From positions 62,001 through 126,000 of the forward strand of contig JAEWSZ010000211.1 in assembly GCA_023397905.1 (NCBI GenBank): 64,000 nucleotides of DNA. The letters are read 5' to 3'. The notes beneath the pieces were generated by a model. That model searched no databases. It saw nothing but the letters and a program-made list of their open reading frames with translations, and was not told the DNA's origin. This DNA is from Bacillota bacterium (lineage in GTDB: Bacteria; Bacillota; Clostridia; Acetivibrionales; DSM-1351). Shown here in pieces: positions 44,966 through 54,211 of the stretch. Position 1 is the first letter of the stretch. Every line of letters starts with the position of its first letter. A program made the position numbers and the translations under genes.

Positions 44966-45616
44966 CTAAAGTATAAGCTTGCCCTCGCCGTTCAAGGTTA
45001 TATATGTTTTCTCGCCCATATCTATTAACGCCCTGCCATTGGAACTTTCCGTAATATCCTCCGCAAGCCTTTCCTCTCCGCCATCCTCCGCAAGCACGCA
45101 CAGTTCCACATCCTGCCCGTATTGTATGTCCTTTATAATAATATTATTTGTCATAAGCATATTTTGCAGCTTTCCAAACAGTGTGTACTCTATAATAATA
45201 TTCACGTTTACACAAAGCTTTCTGGTCACTATCTCCGCGGCCTCAAGTCCCAATGCCGCACTTTTGCCGTATGCGCGGATAAGTCCTGCCGCCCCCAGCA
45301 GAGTACCGCCGAAATACCTGGTAACGACCACAACCGCATTCTGGACGCCCATTCTTTTTATTACCTCCAGCACGGGCATTCCCGCCGTACCGGACGGTTC
45401 CCCGTCGTCGCTGTACCGCTGGATCAATGTATCGTTATTTATGCTGTATGCATAGACATTATGTGTGGCATTCCAGTACTTTGCCCTGAGCCCGTTAATA
45501 AATTCCACTGCCTCTTCCTCGTTGTCCACGGGCCTGGCACTGGCTATAAACCTGGATTTCTTTTCTTCGTATTCCGCCGCGGCAAAATTCAGTATTGTCC
45601 TGTACGACCGTAACAT
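44966..45616 (-). CDS. yigZ: YigZ/IMPACT family protein
   Basis: A 216-residue protein. The start at 45616 (MLRSYRTIL) follows GGAGGG; an in-frame ATG at 45628 overlaps this site. The IMPACT signature is clear: KKSRFIASARPV, ATHNVYAYSI, YSDDGEPSGTAGMPVLEVI and VVVTRYFGGTLLGAAGLIRAYG. The C-terminal 60 residues form the DUF1949-like domain. In other organisms relatives bind RNA or regulate translation; the bacterial role is not settled. Confidence 0.93.
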   Translation of the reverse strand: MLRSYRTILNFAAAEYEEKKSRFIASARPVDNEEEAVEFINGLRAKYWNATHNVYAYSINNDTLIQRYSDDGEPSGTAGMPVLEVIKRMGVQNAVVVVTRYFGGTLLGAAGLIRAYGKSAALGLEAAEIVTRKLCVNVNIIIEYTLFGKLQNMLMTNNIIIKDIQYGQDVELCVLAEDGGEERLAEDITESSNGRALIDMGEKTYITLNGEGKLIL

Positions 45617-45763
45617 TCTACCCTCCATGCCGTAAATACGGCCTTGTGCCCTTTTCCTGCCCCGGGAGGGCTGGCATTAATTTTTCAATAATTGTATTAT
45701 ACAGGCTTGCAGACTTAAAGTAAATTCAATACGCCCAGTCAGAATCCGATACTTTATTCATAT

Positions 45764-45799
45764 CCAAAACAGCACTCTCCAGACATCCGGAGAGTGCTG
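45764..45799 (-). terminator. terminator after the Nudix gene
   Basis: An 11-bp perfect stem (CAGCACTCTCC at 45770-45780, complement at 45789-45799) with a TTTT on the minus-strand exit side (45766-45769). The U run is short. Confidence 0.65.
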
Positions 45800-45891
45800 C
45801 AATAAGCACACTTTATTATGGTCAACCAAATAGGGGAAACCCTCTTCCCCGGCCGCAAAGCCTTGTATTCAAAAAGGCAATTTACGGCACT

Positions 45892-46305
45892 TCAAGCCAT
45901 TTTATTATATTTTGAAAACGAAAGATTAATAAGCGACTTGTCCTGGCTGTAAGTGATTTTCTGCAGAGCTTCATCAATTGTAAAAAAGCCGCCGTCGCTA
46001 AAATTCTCTTCTTTATTTATTTCATACTCTTCATCAAGGGATTTCATGACATACCATGTGATTTTATTGCAAACCGGTCTTTGACGTGTGACAGAGAAAA
46101 ATTCGTAATTGGTATTGCCCGCTGTTGAAACGATCTCGGCATTAATTCCTGTTTCTTCTTTAACTCTTCGAATCGCAACCTCGTCAGGATAATCACCGTT
46201 TTTAATTATCCCCTTTGGAAGCACCCACTCATCCTTCTCATTTTTGAGAAGAAATACTTTCTCTCCGGAAAAGACAACACCACCTGCACAGTTTCTAACA
46301 AGCAT
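45892..46305 (-). CDS. Nudix hydrolase with variant Nudix box
   Basis: A 137-residue Nudix-fold protein. The start at 46305 (MLVRNCAGGVVF) follows AAGGGG; the TTG at 46311 is less likely. The Nudix box region reads GIIKNGDYPDEVAIRRVKEETGI. The EE of the metal site is present, but the Glu after the first Arg (RE in REUxEExGU) is Arg, and the earlier box Glu is replaced by Asp at the matching spacing. The catalytic strength and substrate are therefore uncertain; such proteins hydrolyse nucleoside diphosphate derivatives. Confidence 0.82.
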   Translation of the reverse strand: MLVRNCAGGVVFSGEKVFLLKNEKDEWVLPKGIIKNGDYPDEVAIRRVKEETGINAEIVSTAGNTNYEFFSVTRQRPVCNKITWYVMKSLDEEYEINKEENFSDGGFFTIDEALQKITYSQDKSLINLSFSKYNKMA

Positions 46306-46450
46306 AATCAAAACCCCTTCCCTGATAGATTTTTAAATTATTTTAGATACATATTAATTAAACCTTCTCCCATTTTGACATTTCTTATTATTTCCAGGTG
46401 CATAAAAAATAATACATCCTATTAACTATATAATACTCTACCCGGTAATT

Positions 46451-48241
46451 TTATACAAGAATAAATTCCTCAAGTTTGCTGATTTTGTCCAATTTCACCA
46501 AAGCATGTACCTTTATTCCGCTCTCCTGGTACTCCTGCTCTATTATCTGCCCGTTTTTATAGATATACGGAGCCACCCAGCCTTCATTATAAGGGATAAG
46601 CAGGTTTATTTCCCTCAGCTGCTCCTTAAAGCCCTCAGTGATCTTTTCCAGCAGCTGGTCAATACCAGAGCCTGTGACTGCCGAAATTTCACATACGGAG
46701 GAATAGCCCGCCGAATTGATCCTCCTGCCGCCCGTGGCAATATCCTGTTTGTTCAGAACAAGAACAGTGCTTTTTGAAGCTGCCCCCAGCTCTTCCAGCA
46801 GCCTCTCCACAACGCCTATCTGCATGGCGGCGTGTTCATTCGACGCATCCACCACGTGGAGAAGCATATCGGCATGCACGGCCTCCTCAAGCGTGGATTT
46901 GAAAGCCTCGATCAGGTCATGGGGCAGCTTTCTTATAAATCCTACCGTATCGATGAGCACGGCTTCCCTGCCGTCGGCCAGTATCAATTTTCTGGCTGAC
47001 GGGTCAAGCGTAGCGAACAGCTTGTCTTCCACAAATACCGAAGAACCGCAGAGCCTGTTCATCAGGGTGGACTTGCCCGCATTTGTATAGCCTACTATGG
47101 CTATAACCGGCACTTTGTTCTTTGCCCTGCTGTGGCGCATGTAGCCGCGCCTTTTCTCCAACTGCGCAAGCTCCCGCTCAAGGCCGGTGATCCTCCTCCG
47201 GATATGCCTTCTGTCCACCTCCAGCTTTTTCTCGCCGGGGCCGCGGGTTCCGATACCTCCTCCAAGTCTTGACAGCTCGCTTCCAAGCCCAATGAGTCTG
47301 GGAAGCTTGTATTTGAGCTGTGCCAGTTCAACTTGCAGCTTGCCCTCCTTTGAAACGGCTCTCCCGGCGAAAATGTCCAGTATGAGAGTGGTCCTGTCAA
47401 TGACGCGCACTCCGGTCTCCTCTTCAATATTTCTTATCTGTGCGCCCGAGAGCTCGTCGTCGAATATGAGCAGCTGCACATCCCTGGCCTGGCACAAAAG
47501 GGACAGCTCTTCTATTTTGCCCTTGCCCACGTAATAGGCGGAATCCTGAGTCTGCTTCCGCTGGAGTATTTTATCCGCCACAACGGCTCCGGCCGTTTTT
47601 GCCAGCTCCTCCAGTTCATCCAGGGAATCCTCGGAATCCTTCAAAGAAACGCTGTCCAATCTGCTTTGGCTGGTTTCCAGGCCGACCAGTATGGCCTTTT
47701 CGGCCTCCTGCCCGTTTTCATGGATATCCTCTCCCGCCGAGGCATCCAGTTCCTCTATTATTTTATAAATGTAATTGAGCCTCGGCTCTCCCAGTGTGAA
47801 CGGTCCATACACATCCACATCCTGTTCCGCCGACAGGCAGCCCGCGTATATCTCCCCGGGCTGTCCTTCATTTATCCCTATGGCCAGCATGGCATCCAGC
47901 CTCAGCTTTTGCAGTGTACTTATGTCTACCTGTGACAGCATTCCGTTTCCGCCCGGATGTGTATGGATACATCTGATTGCCGACAACCTGGCTTTTCCTC
48001 TTCTGCCGTCCAACTGAGGCAGCGACACCGTTCCGCTGTCCCCTATGCTTATGTCAACCACAATCCCTCTACGGTTGAGCAGAACAGATATTTCACGGTT
48101 GATCTCGGAGGAAATCCTCGCTATTGTTTCCGCAAGCTCCACAGGCACAAGATCCCTGGAACCGTATTTATTATTGTAAAGCTCCTCAAGCTCGCTGAGC
48201 AGCCTGTCCTTTATCGATTGAGTATTTCCGTTGATATTTAT
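46451..48241 (-). CDS. hflX: ribosome-associated GTPase HflX, apparent AUA start
   Basis: GTPase that splits or rescues stalled ribosomes. Visible parts: the HflX N-terminal domain (VGLETSQSR and KTAGAVVADKILQRKQTQDSAYYVGKGKIEEL), the linker GIGTRGPGEKKLEVDRRHIRRRI, and the G domain with GYTNAGKSTLMNRL (G1), DTVGFIRKLPHDLI (G3) and LNKQD (G4). The protein is longer than E. coli HflX (426) because of an extra N-terminal domain, as in other clostridia. The first canonical start in frame is GTG at 48148, without a ribosome binding site. Coding-like sequence (NINGNTQSIKDRLLSELEELY) continues upstream to an in-frame stop at 48257-48259, and GGGAGGG (48249-48255) lies exactly seven bases before an ATA codon at 48239-48241. 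I take that as the start (597 codons). Confidence 0.85.
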   Translation of the reverse strand: MNINGNTQSIKDRLLSELEELYNNKYGSRDLVPVELAETIARISSEINREISVLLNRRGIVVDISIGDSGTVSLPQLDGRRGKARLSAIRCIHTHPGGNGMLSQVDISTLQKLRLDAMLAIGINEGQPGEIYAGCLSAEQDVDVYGPFTLGEPRLNYIYKIIEELDASAGEDIHENGQEAEKAILVGLETSQSRLDSVSLKDSEDSLDELEELAKTAGAVVADKILQRKQTQDSAYYVGKGKIEELSLLCQARDVQLLIFDDELSGAQIRNIEEETGVRVIDRTTLILDIFAGRAVSKEGKLQVELAQLKYKLPRLIGLGSELSRLGGGIGTRGPGEKKLEVDRRHIRRRITGLERELAQLEKRRGYMRHSRAKNKVPVIAIVGYTNAGKSTLMNRLCGSSVFVEDKLFATLDPSARKLILADGREAVLIDTVGFIRKLPHDLIEAFKSTLEEAVHADMLLHVVDASNEHAAMQIGVVERLLEELGAASKSTVLVLNKQDIATGGRRINSAGYSSVCEISAVTGSGIDQLLEKITEGFKEQLREINLLIPYNEGWVAPYIYKNGQIIEQEYQESGIKVHALVKLDKISKLEEFILV

Positions 48242-48323
48242 AAAACCACCCTCCCATCACACCGGCCAAACTTTATGCTGCCGGCAAATAGCTCCCAGAC
48301 GGTTTGAACCGCTTAGACCGTCG

Positions 48324-48827
48324 TCAACCCTTTACACCGGTGGACCCGAATCCGCCGCCCCTGTCATTGCCTATATCCTTAACAGCCGCAACCTTTGTGA
48401 ACACTATCCGCGGCACTTCCTGCAAAACTATCTGCGCTATCCTGTCGCCCTTCCTTATGATATATGTCCCCTTTTTATTTCCCTTTTCATCAAGGGTATA
48501 GGGCTTTTCAGAATTGTCCGGCGAACTTCCGTCAGAAATATTATTCACTATTATGCCCAATTCATCCCTGTAACCGCTGTCGATCGTTCCCGGAGAATTC
48601 GGAAGCCTGAGAGGAGTTTTGAGCGACAGGCCGCTTCTGGGCCTGACCTGGATCTCATAGCCCTCAGGTATTGCAAGCTTCAATCCCGTCGGCACTACCG
48701 CCGTCTCCCCGGGCCCTATGACAACTTCCACTGCAGCATATACATCCATGCCCGCATCCCCCGGATTGGCGTATTTGGGCAGCACCGCATCTTCTCTGCA
48801 AATTTCAATAAAAACCTCAACCGGCAT
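48324..48827 (-). CDS. dut: deoxyuridine 5'-triphosphate nucleotidohydrolase (dUTPase)
   Basis: Trimeric dUTPase of 167 residues that removes dUTP and supplies dUMP. All five motifs are visible: DAGMDVYA, RPRSGLSLK, GTIDSGYRDELG, GDRIAQIVL and RGGGFGSTG. The start at 48827 (MPVEVFIE) has GGGAGGGG six bases upstream. It carries a short insertion (about 20 residues, SDGSSPDNSEKPYTLDEKGNKK-like, hydrophilic) between motifs 3 and 4. It lies between hflX and the U32 gene, same strand, and ends 82 bp before hflX. Confidence 0.95.
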   Translation of the reverse strand: MPVEVFIEICREDAVLPKYANPGDAGMDVYAAVEVVIGPGETAVVPTGLKLAIPEGYEIQVRPRSGLSLKTPLRLPNSPGTIDSGYRDELGIIVNNISDGSSPDNSEKPYTLDEKGNKKGTYIIRKGDRIAQIVLQEVPRIVFTKVAAVKDIGNDRGGGFGSTGVKG

Positions 48828-48864
48828 ATTAAACCCCTCCCTGGTGGTAAAAACTATTTTTCTC

Positions 48865-51597
48865 TCAGACACCTCTTTGCAAGTGTCCCTTTGTAAAACC
48901 CTTCGCTTTTATTTTTTCTATAATTATATCATTATCCGGAACGGTTCCGTTGGCGGTTATGTCCCTGTGCAAATCAAGGATATCATATATTTCCTGCGGG
49001 CTCTCGTCGACAAAGCCCAGCCTCAGATACTCCAATCCTGCCGCCGCCATGCGGTTCAGGAGCTCCGGAACAAACAGCACATCGGAATTAAAAATGGTGC
49101 TCCTGCAATCCACGCAGTCGCATAAAACAGGAAATGCCGCATTCTTTCTGTCCTTCAAATGGTAAAGCCCGTTTTTACAGACCTTTTTGCATTTATCTGG
49201 CCCGGCATTTCCAACGCTCGCTCCCACCGGGCAGTATTCGCTGGTCATGACAGGTATCCTGCCGTATACGCCTGCCTCAGTGTCAAATCCGGCCGGCAGG
49301 TCCATGGCTTCCAGCTGTGCCAGGTTGAGCTCGTAGGACAGGGCCGCGCCGCAGTAGCCGGCTCCCTTGAGAAAATTCAAAGAAGCGCTGTTCAGCACAT
49401 TCAGAGTGTAATCACCCATTATTTTCACACGCTGCCCCAGCCTGTTTCCCAGCATTTCCGCGACACCGGGATTTCCTGCCAGGAAGCCGTCTGCCAGTCC
49501 CGCGACCTCATGGATGTTCTTTTCAATCAATTCTGCTTGCCTGCCTCTGATTATTGCGGGAATATACGCGTAGACCTCTTTTCCCATATCCCTGGCTCCG
49601 GAGGCAAACCCGGCTATATCAGGGTTCAGCATATGGTCAAAGGGTATATACAGCCTATCTGCATTTAACCTGCTCAAATCAAGCTCTTTGTCCAGCCGGT
49701 AAAATATGGCCGAAAGCTTTGTTTTTGAGCTGTCATGCCGGCCATACCCACGGTTTCCGTCTGAATTTAACAAATCTCCGCTGTGATTGGCAGAATCACC
49801 CGGGGTATGTGTTGAATTATTCCGCATGTCCGGCATATTGCCATTAATTCCGCCCTCAATTTTTCTCTTTCCCGATAATATTATTTTATCCTCCAGAAGC
49901 CCGGCCGCTTTCCTGCGGATGTTGTTCAGTTCGCTTACGGGAACCAGGATATCCCCATCCATATTTATTTTTAAGGCGGTGACATTAAAAGGGGTGGAGC
50001 CCATCTTTTTCAGCTGCTCTGAAATGCGTTCCTCAGTGAGAGGCTTATTCACAGCCTTTTCAGGCAGCACTTCACCGCTGACCGTAACACTCATGCCTAA
50101 GGAATGGCTCAGTGTGAGCACAGGCGGCTGTCCTGCCCTCAATGTGAACTCGGCCTCAACGTCCAGCCGCCTCGTAGCCTTTGTATAGCTGGCCGCCGCC
50201 TGTTCAAGCATTTCCCTGTCGGAGGTCTTATACACTTTGCTGCCCTGTTCTACCCTTCCCTTTATGACCGAGACCCATACGGTATCTCCGCCATTGGCCC
50301 GCTTGACCTGCTGTCCGCCTCTGACTATTTTGGTAATGATGCCTCCGGGGCTTTCCTCAAAGGCTCCTCCCGACCATATCTCAATACCGTCTCCATTTCC
50401 AAGGGTATTTTCCAGGCGGAGCTTCACGGAGTTTGTGCCCCTGTCTCCGGCCAGTACTGTTCCCAGATAGGTTCCCCAGTTTTTAGGTTTATCATAGGAC
50501 ATCATGTCAGGTCCTGTTTTACCCTTCAGATACCCGTTGGAAAATCCTCCTCTGTTAAAGCTCTGCAGCAGTCTGTGCATATCCTCTCCGGAGACTTCCG
50601 GCCGGGTCTGAGCCTTCATATCCCGGGCAATATTCCTTCCTTTTTCGGTTCTGCCCGCGCCAGTGCATTTCTCATTTTCATCCCCGTCGTTGCCGGCCTG
50701 CCGTTCGGCTTCGTCCCTGCCATTGCCAACGTACCTCTCTGTGTCGTCGCCATGATTGCCAATATACCTTTGGGCTTCATTTCCGTCATTACTGACGTAC
50801 TCTTGGGCAGCGTCCAGGTATTTCCGGTATATGCCCACCACTGAAGCCACATATTCCGGGCTTTTCATCCTGCCCTCTATTTTAAGGGAGCTGACGCCCG
50901 CACGGACCAGCTCGGCCAGATGGTCCACATAGCAAATATCTTTGGGGCTCATGAGGTAACCGCTCTTTATATTTTTTCCGTCCCTTGAGATAGTATATGG
51001 AAGCCTGCAGGGCTGGGCACATTTGCCCCGGTTCCCGCTTCTCCCTCCGATCATGCTGCTCATCAGGCACTGGCCCGAATAGCTTATGCAGAGCGCCCCA
51101 TGAATGAAAACCTCTATATCCAGAGAAGTGTGCCCGCATATGTTCCCGATCTCCTCAAGCCCCAGTTCCCTGGCCAGGACAACTCTTTCAAAGCCCATAT
51201 TTTCAAGGGCTCTCACCCCTTCGAGGTCATAGGCCGTCATCTGGGTGCTTGCATGAAGCGCTATCCCCGGAACTGCCTTTTTGAGCCTGGCCGCAAGGCC
51301 CATATCCTGGACGATAAATGCGTCAGCGCCCATTTCATACACCTTTGCCGCATATTCAACCGCTTCCTGCAGCTCGTCGTCCAGCACAAGGGTATTCAGC
51401 GTCAGAAGGACTTTTACCCCTCTTGCATGTGCGTAATCCAGAGCCCTTTCCAGCTCTTCATTGTCAAAATTACCGGCGGACTGCCTGGCATTGAGCATTT
51501 TCCCGCCCAGGTAAACCGCATCGGCCCCGTTTTCAACAGCGGCCAGAAATGCCTCATAGTTTCCTGCGGGCGCCAAAAGCTCTGTCTTTTTATTCAT
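48865..51597 (-). CDS. U32 family peptidase / RlhA-like protein with inserted repeat region
   Basis: A 910-residue protein. The start at 51597 (MNKKTELLAPAG) overlaps the end of the upstream gene by 8 bp. The N-terminal U32 domain contains ELLAPAGNYEAFLAAVENGADAVYLGG, EVFIHGALCISYSGQCLMS, GGRSGNRGKCAQPCRLPY and the conserved cysteines of this group. A middle domain (about 420-540) matches the DUF3656-type region, and the C-terminus has a second Cys cluster (MTSEYCPVGA, CKKVCKNGLYHLKDRK, CDCVDCRSTIFNSD). Relatives include collagenase-like proteins and the tRNA/rRNA hydroxylation factors TrhP and RlhA, so RNA modification is as likely as proteolysis. Two Gly/Asn/Asp-rich insertions are unusual (about 270-330 and 610-650). 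Confidence 0.88.
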   Translation of the reverse strand: MNKKTELLAPAGNYEAFLAAVENGADAVYLGGKMLNARQSAGNFDNEELERALDYAHARGVKVLLTLNTLVLDDELQEAVEYAAKVYEMGADAFIVQDMGLAARLKKAVPGIALHASTQMTAYDLEGVRALENMGFERVVLARELGLEEIGNICGHTSLDIEVFIHGALCISYSGQCLMSSMIGGRSGNRGKCAQPCRLPYTISRDGKNIKSGYLMSPKDICYVDHLAELVRAGVSSLKIEGRMKSPEYVASVVGIYRKYLDAAQEYVSNDGNEAQRYIGNHGDDTERYVGNGRDEAERQAGNDGDENEKCTGAGRTEKGRNIARDMKAQTRPEVSGEDMHRLLQSFNRGGFSNGYLKGKTGPDMMSYDKPKNWGTYLGTVLAGDRGTNSVKLRLENTLGNGDGIEIWSGGAFEESPGGIITKIVRGGQQVKRANGGDTVWVSVIKGRVEQGSKVYKTSDREMLEQAAASYTKATRRLDVEAEFTLRAGQPPVLTLSHSLGMSVTVSGEVLPEKAVNKPLTEERISEQLKKMGSTPFNVTALKINMDGDILVPVSELNNIRRKAAGLLEDKIILSGKRKIEGGINGNMPDMRNNSTHTPGDSANHSGDLLNSDGNRGYGRHDSSKTKLSAIFYRLDKELDLSRLNADRLYIPFDHMLNPDIAGFASGARDMGKEVYAYIPAIIRGRQAELIEKNIHEVAGLADGFLAGNPGVAEMLGNRLGQRVKIMGDYTLNVLNSASLNFLKGAGYCGAALSYELNLAQLEAMDLPAGFDTEAGVYGRIPVMTSEYCPVGASVGNAGPDKCKKVCKNGLYHLKDRKNAAFPVLCDCVDCRSTIFNSDVLFVPELLNRMAAAGLEYLRLGFVDESPQEIYDILDLHRDITANGTVPDNDIIIEKIKAKGFTKGHLQRGV
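50640..50818 (-). repeat. degenerate 33-bp in-frame repeat inside the U32 gene
   Basis: Five consecutive 11-residue units of the form (E/R)Y(V/I)GNxGDxxE are encoded here (e.g. EYVSNDGNEAQ, RYIGNHGDDTE, RYVGNGRDEAE, RQAGNDGDENE). The length is a multiple of three, so the frame is kept. The insertion is hydrophilic and lies between two conserved parts of the U32 protein. Confidence 0.8.
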
Positions 51598-52477
51598 TGG
51601 CTTCCTGTTCCCTCCTGAACAATTCCAAAACAAACGGCATTATATCAATCAAGGAAGTGATCTCCATATTCACACCGTCGGCCTTTTTCCCTTTAATAAT
51701 AACCGGGACCTGGTTCATTGTGTGGGTGCGCACCGAAATATCCTCCAGATTGCCATGGTCACTTGTTATAATAAGCACATCCTGTTCAAAATCCATTAAA
51801 TCCAGCAGTCCGGCCAGAAACATGTCCAGGCCCTTTACCACTTCCACGGCCTCTTCCAAATTAAATTTATGGCCCGCTATGTCCGTAATGAAATATTCAA
51901 ACAGCGTAAAATCATTTTCCCGGCTCAAGGAGTACAGATTCATGGCGGCCTTCTCAGGCGTGATTACCTGTGTTCCGCAATCCAGCGCCCTTAGTCTCTC
52001 GCCGGTGATATCATGGTACACCCCGGCGCCCGCGGCTAGGTCTCTGTCTGTTCTGAACCTCACATTCTCCGCCATGCCCATTACCGAAGTCACTGAGGGC
52101 CTGTTCCTCCTGTCCTTGGGCTCAAGCATATTTCTGAGGTATTCTTCCCTGTACACATTGGCGCAGGTTACCGACAGCCCCATTTTCTTCAGTTGGCCGT
52201 ATAGGTTTACGCTGTTTATTATTTTCTTCAGCGTAATGGTAGGTTGCCCGCTCATATGCCTGTTCAGCACGGCGGGAGCATTGACTCCCGTAAAAATTGC
52301 GGTCTGCCCTGTGGCGCTCTGGGGAAGCCCCGCCACTCCCAATGAGGCATCTGCATGAAATCTCGCTTCATCCATAAGTCCCGCCAGCACCCGGTCCGGC
52401 GCCGCATATATGGGGTTGGTCTCCCTGTTTTTATTTCCGATACCTATTCCATCTATAAATATAAATATTACTCTCAT
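51590..52477 (-). CDS. phosphoglycerate-mutase-like metalloenzyme (alkaline phosphatase superfamily)
   Basis: A 295-residue enzyme of the alkaline phosphatase/iPGM superfamily. The metal-site motifs are present: IFIDGIGIG (first Asp), the nucleophile region LPQSATGQTAIFTG, FITDIAGHK (Asp/His) and IITSDHGNLED (Asp/His). It is shorter than true iPGM (about 510) and lacks the large insert domain, so phosphoglycerate mutase activity is not implied. GGAGG precedes the ATG. Translationally coupled to the U32 gene (8-bp overlap). The substrate is unknown. Confidence 0.82.
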   Translation of the reverse strand: MRVIFIFIDGIGIGNKNRETNPIYAAPDRVLAGLMDEARFHADASLGVAGLPQSATGQTAIFTGVNAPAVLNRHMSGQPTITLKKIINSVNLYGQLKKMGLSVTCANVYREEYLRNMLEPKDRRNRPSVTSVMGMAENVRFRTDRDLAAGAGVYHDITGERLRALDCGTQVITPEKAAMNLYSLSRENDFTLFEYFITDIAGHKFNLEEAVEVVKGLDMFLAGLLDLMDFEQDVLIITSDHGNLEDISVRTHTMNQVPVIIKGKKADGVNMEITSLIDIMPFVLELFRREQEANE

Positions 52478-52573
52478 TATTCCTCCGCCCGAGAATATAA
52501 ACCTCTACTGGATATATTAACTGAATTTTCTGTTTTGTGAAAGGTAATTTATATTTTATAATAATTTTCCATA

Positions 52574-52654
52574 TAAAAATACAGGCCCCCTGAAAATTGC
52601 GGACTGGATTTCATAATTGAAAAATCAAACCGCAATGGTTTCAAGAAGGCCTGT
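52574..52654 (-). terminator. terminator of the dehydratase/ABC operon
   Basis: The outer stem ACAGGCC (52581-52587) pairs with GGCCTGT (52648-52654), with an inner ATTGCGG/CCGCAAT stem (52596-52602, 52630-52636). On the minus strand it exits into ATTTTTAT. It lies 36 bp after the last gene of the operon. Confidence 0.72.
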
Positions 52655-52689
52655 TATATTTTATGCTTTTTGCACCCGCTCTTTCCGGT

Positions 52690-54198
52690 CTATATGCCGG
52701 TTTCGGCAGCCGCATGCTTTCCTGCAATACGCCCGCTTACAACGCACTCGCTGAGGTTTCCGCCCAGAAGGTACAGATGTCCGAAAAATGAGCCCAGCTC
52801 ACCTACCGAGTAAAGATGGGGCACTGGATTTCCGTATGGATCCAGCACGCGCTGCTTTTCATCATGCTCCGGACCTCCCTGGGTATTTGTGCAGATGGGC
52901 CATACCTCAACTGCATAAAAAGGAGCTTTTTTAATGCTTACGCTGGTTCCGGACGGCCTGCCGAAATCGGCATCCTTTCCGTCTTCCACATTTTTGTTCC
53001 AGCGGTCCACAGTTTCCTGCAATGTTTCAGGATCCAGCTTATATGAAGCCGCCAGTTCTTCCAGCGTATCATACTTTTTGATCCAGCCGCGCTCCACTTC
53101 TGCGCTGTTGTCTGGGCTCCACTCATATTTGTGGGCTTCATAAGCTGTCAGAGGATTACCTATACGCCCGATCTTCCTGCCGTCCTCGTCGAATATCATC
53201 AGCGCGGGAATTCTGGGATAGCCCGGGATATCAGGGTCGAAGTACTCCAGCGGACGGTGCATGGTATCCTGGGGCGCCGGATGGTATTCATTCATGAATC
53301 TCTTTCCGAGCTTGTCAACCAGTATCCAGGCCACTTTCCTGTCGTCGTTCCTGGCTCCGCCGGGAGCTATGCGTATGGCCGGTTCATAATCCGGGAACTT
53401 GAAACCATAAGAGCCGTGGAAGTGCCACATATGCCACAGCGCCGCTCCCGCCTTCTGGGCCATCAGCACGCCGTCTCCTGTGTTGCCCGGATTTCCCATG
53501 GAGTATACGGGAATAGCTTCAAAATACTCTTTCTTCAGCTTTTCGTTGAATTCAAAGCCCCCTGACGCCAGAACAACTGCTTTTTTGGCCTTGATATAAC
53601 TTTTCTTTCCGTCGATCAGGGCTTCAACTCCTGCCACTACTCCTTCATCATTCACAACCAGCGACTGTACCGGCGAATTGAATAAAACGGGGATTTCCCT
53701 TTTTTCGATGTTATCCATTAACAGCTTGATAAGACGCTGGCCGTTGAGGTTGCTGCCTGTTTTACTGAATTCGTATCTTTTGAAGCCGGGGATTTCCTGT
53801 ATAAAAACTGTGAAAAAGGTGTCGGCTCCGGGAAAAGGGTAAACTCCCGGGGCGGCATTGGGCGGTCTGACCGAGACTGTCGCCCCGTTGGTTTCCGCCA
53901 GTTTCTTGATGTATTCCGGCAGTTCAAACATTCCCTGGGCAAAAGTGCTGATCAGCTTTTCTTCCACTCTTCCGCCCTGGGTGTTGGTCAAATAGCTGAT
54001 TGCCTTATCCAGATCATTGACCGCCTTCATGGCTCCTCCCGCCAGGATGGAGGATCCGCCGGGATTACTCATCTTTTCAAGCACCAGTACTTGGGCGCCG
54101 CTATCACTGGCATTGATAGCGGAAATCGCGCCTGCCGCACCTATCCCCACCACAACTACATCTGTTTCTCTGGACCACTTGATATCTTTATAACTCAT
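52690..54198 (-). CDS. FAD-dependent oxidoreductase of the fumarate reductase/succinate dehydrogenase flavoprotein family
   Basis: A 502-residue flavoprotein. The N-terminal dinucleotide-binding motif VVVVGIGAAGAISAINASDSGAQVLVLEK and GGSSILAGGAM are typical of the FrdA/3-ketosteroid dehydrogenase/urocanate reductase family. Also visible are AVVLASGGFEFN, the capping-domain region and the C-terminal FAD motif LYSVGELGSFFGHLYLLGGNLSECVVSGRIAG. There is no signal peptide or heme-binding motif, so it is a soluble cytoplasmic enzyme that adds or removes hydrogen across a C-C double bond, or a related two-electron step. It is the last gene of the operon, 13 bp after the binding-protein gene. RBS GGGGGAGAG. 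Confidence 0.9.
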   Translation of the reverse strand: MSYKDIKWSRETDVVVVGIGAAGAISAINASDSGAQVLVLEKMSNPGGSSILAGGAMKAVNDLDKAISYLTNTQGGRVEEKLISTFAQGMFELPEYIKKLAETNGATVSVRPPNAAPGVYPFPGADTFFTVFIQEIPGFKRYEFSKTGSNLNGQRLIKLLMDNIEKREIPVLFNSPVQSLVVNDEGVVAGVEALIDGKKSYIKAKKAVVLASGGFEFNEKLKKEYFEAIPVYSMGNPGNTGDGVLMAQKAGAALWHMWHFHGSYGFKFPDYEPAIRIAPGGARNDDRKVAWILVDKLGKRFMNEYHPAPQDTMHRPLEYFDPDIPGYPRIPALMIFDEDGRKIGRIGNPLTAYEAHKYEWSPDNSAEVERGWIKKYDTLEELAASYKLDPETLQETVDRWNKNVEDGKDADFGRPSGTSVSIKKAPFYAVEVWPICTNTQGGPEHDEKQRVLDPYGNPVPHLYSVGELGSFFGHLYLLGGNLSECVVSGRIAGKHAAAETGI

Positions 54199-54211
54199 AC
54201 TCTCTCCCCCT

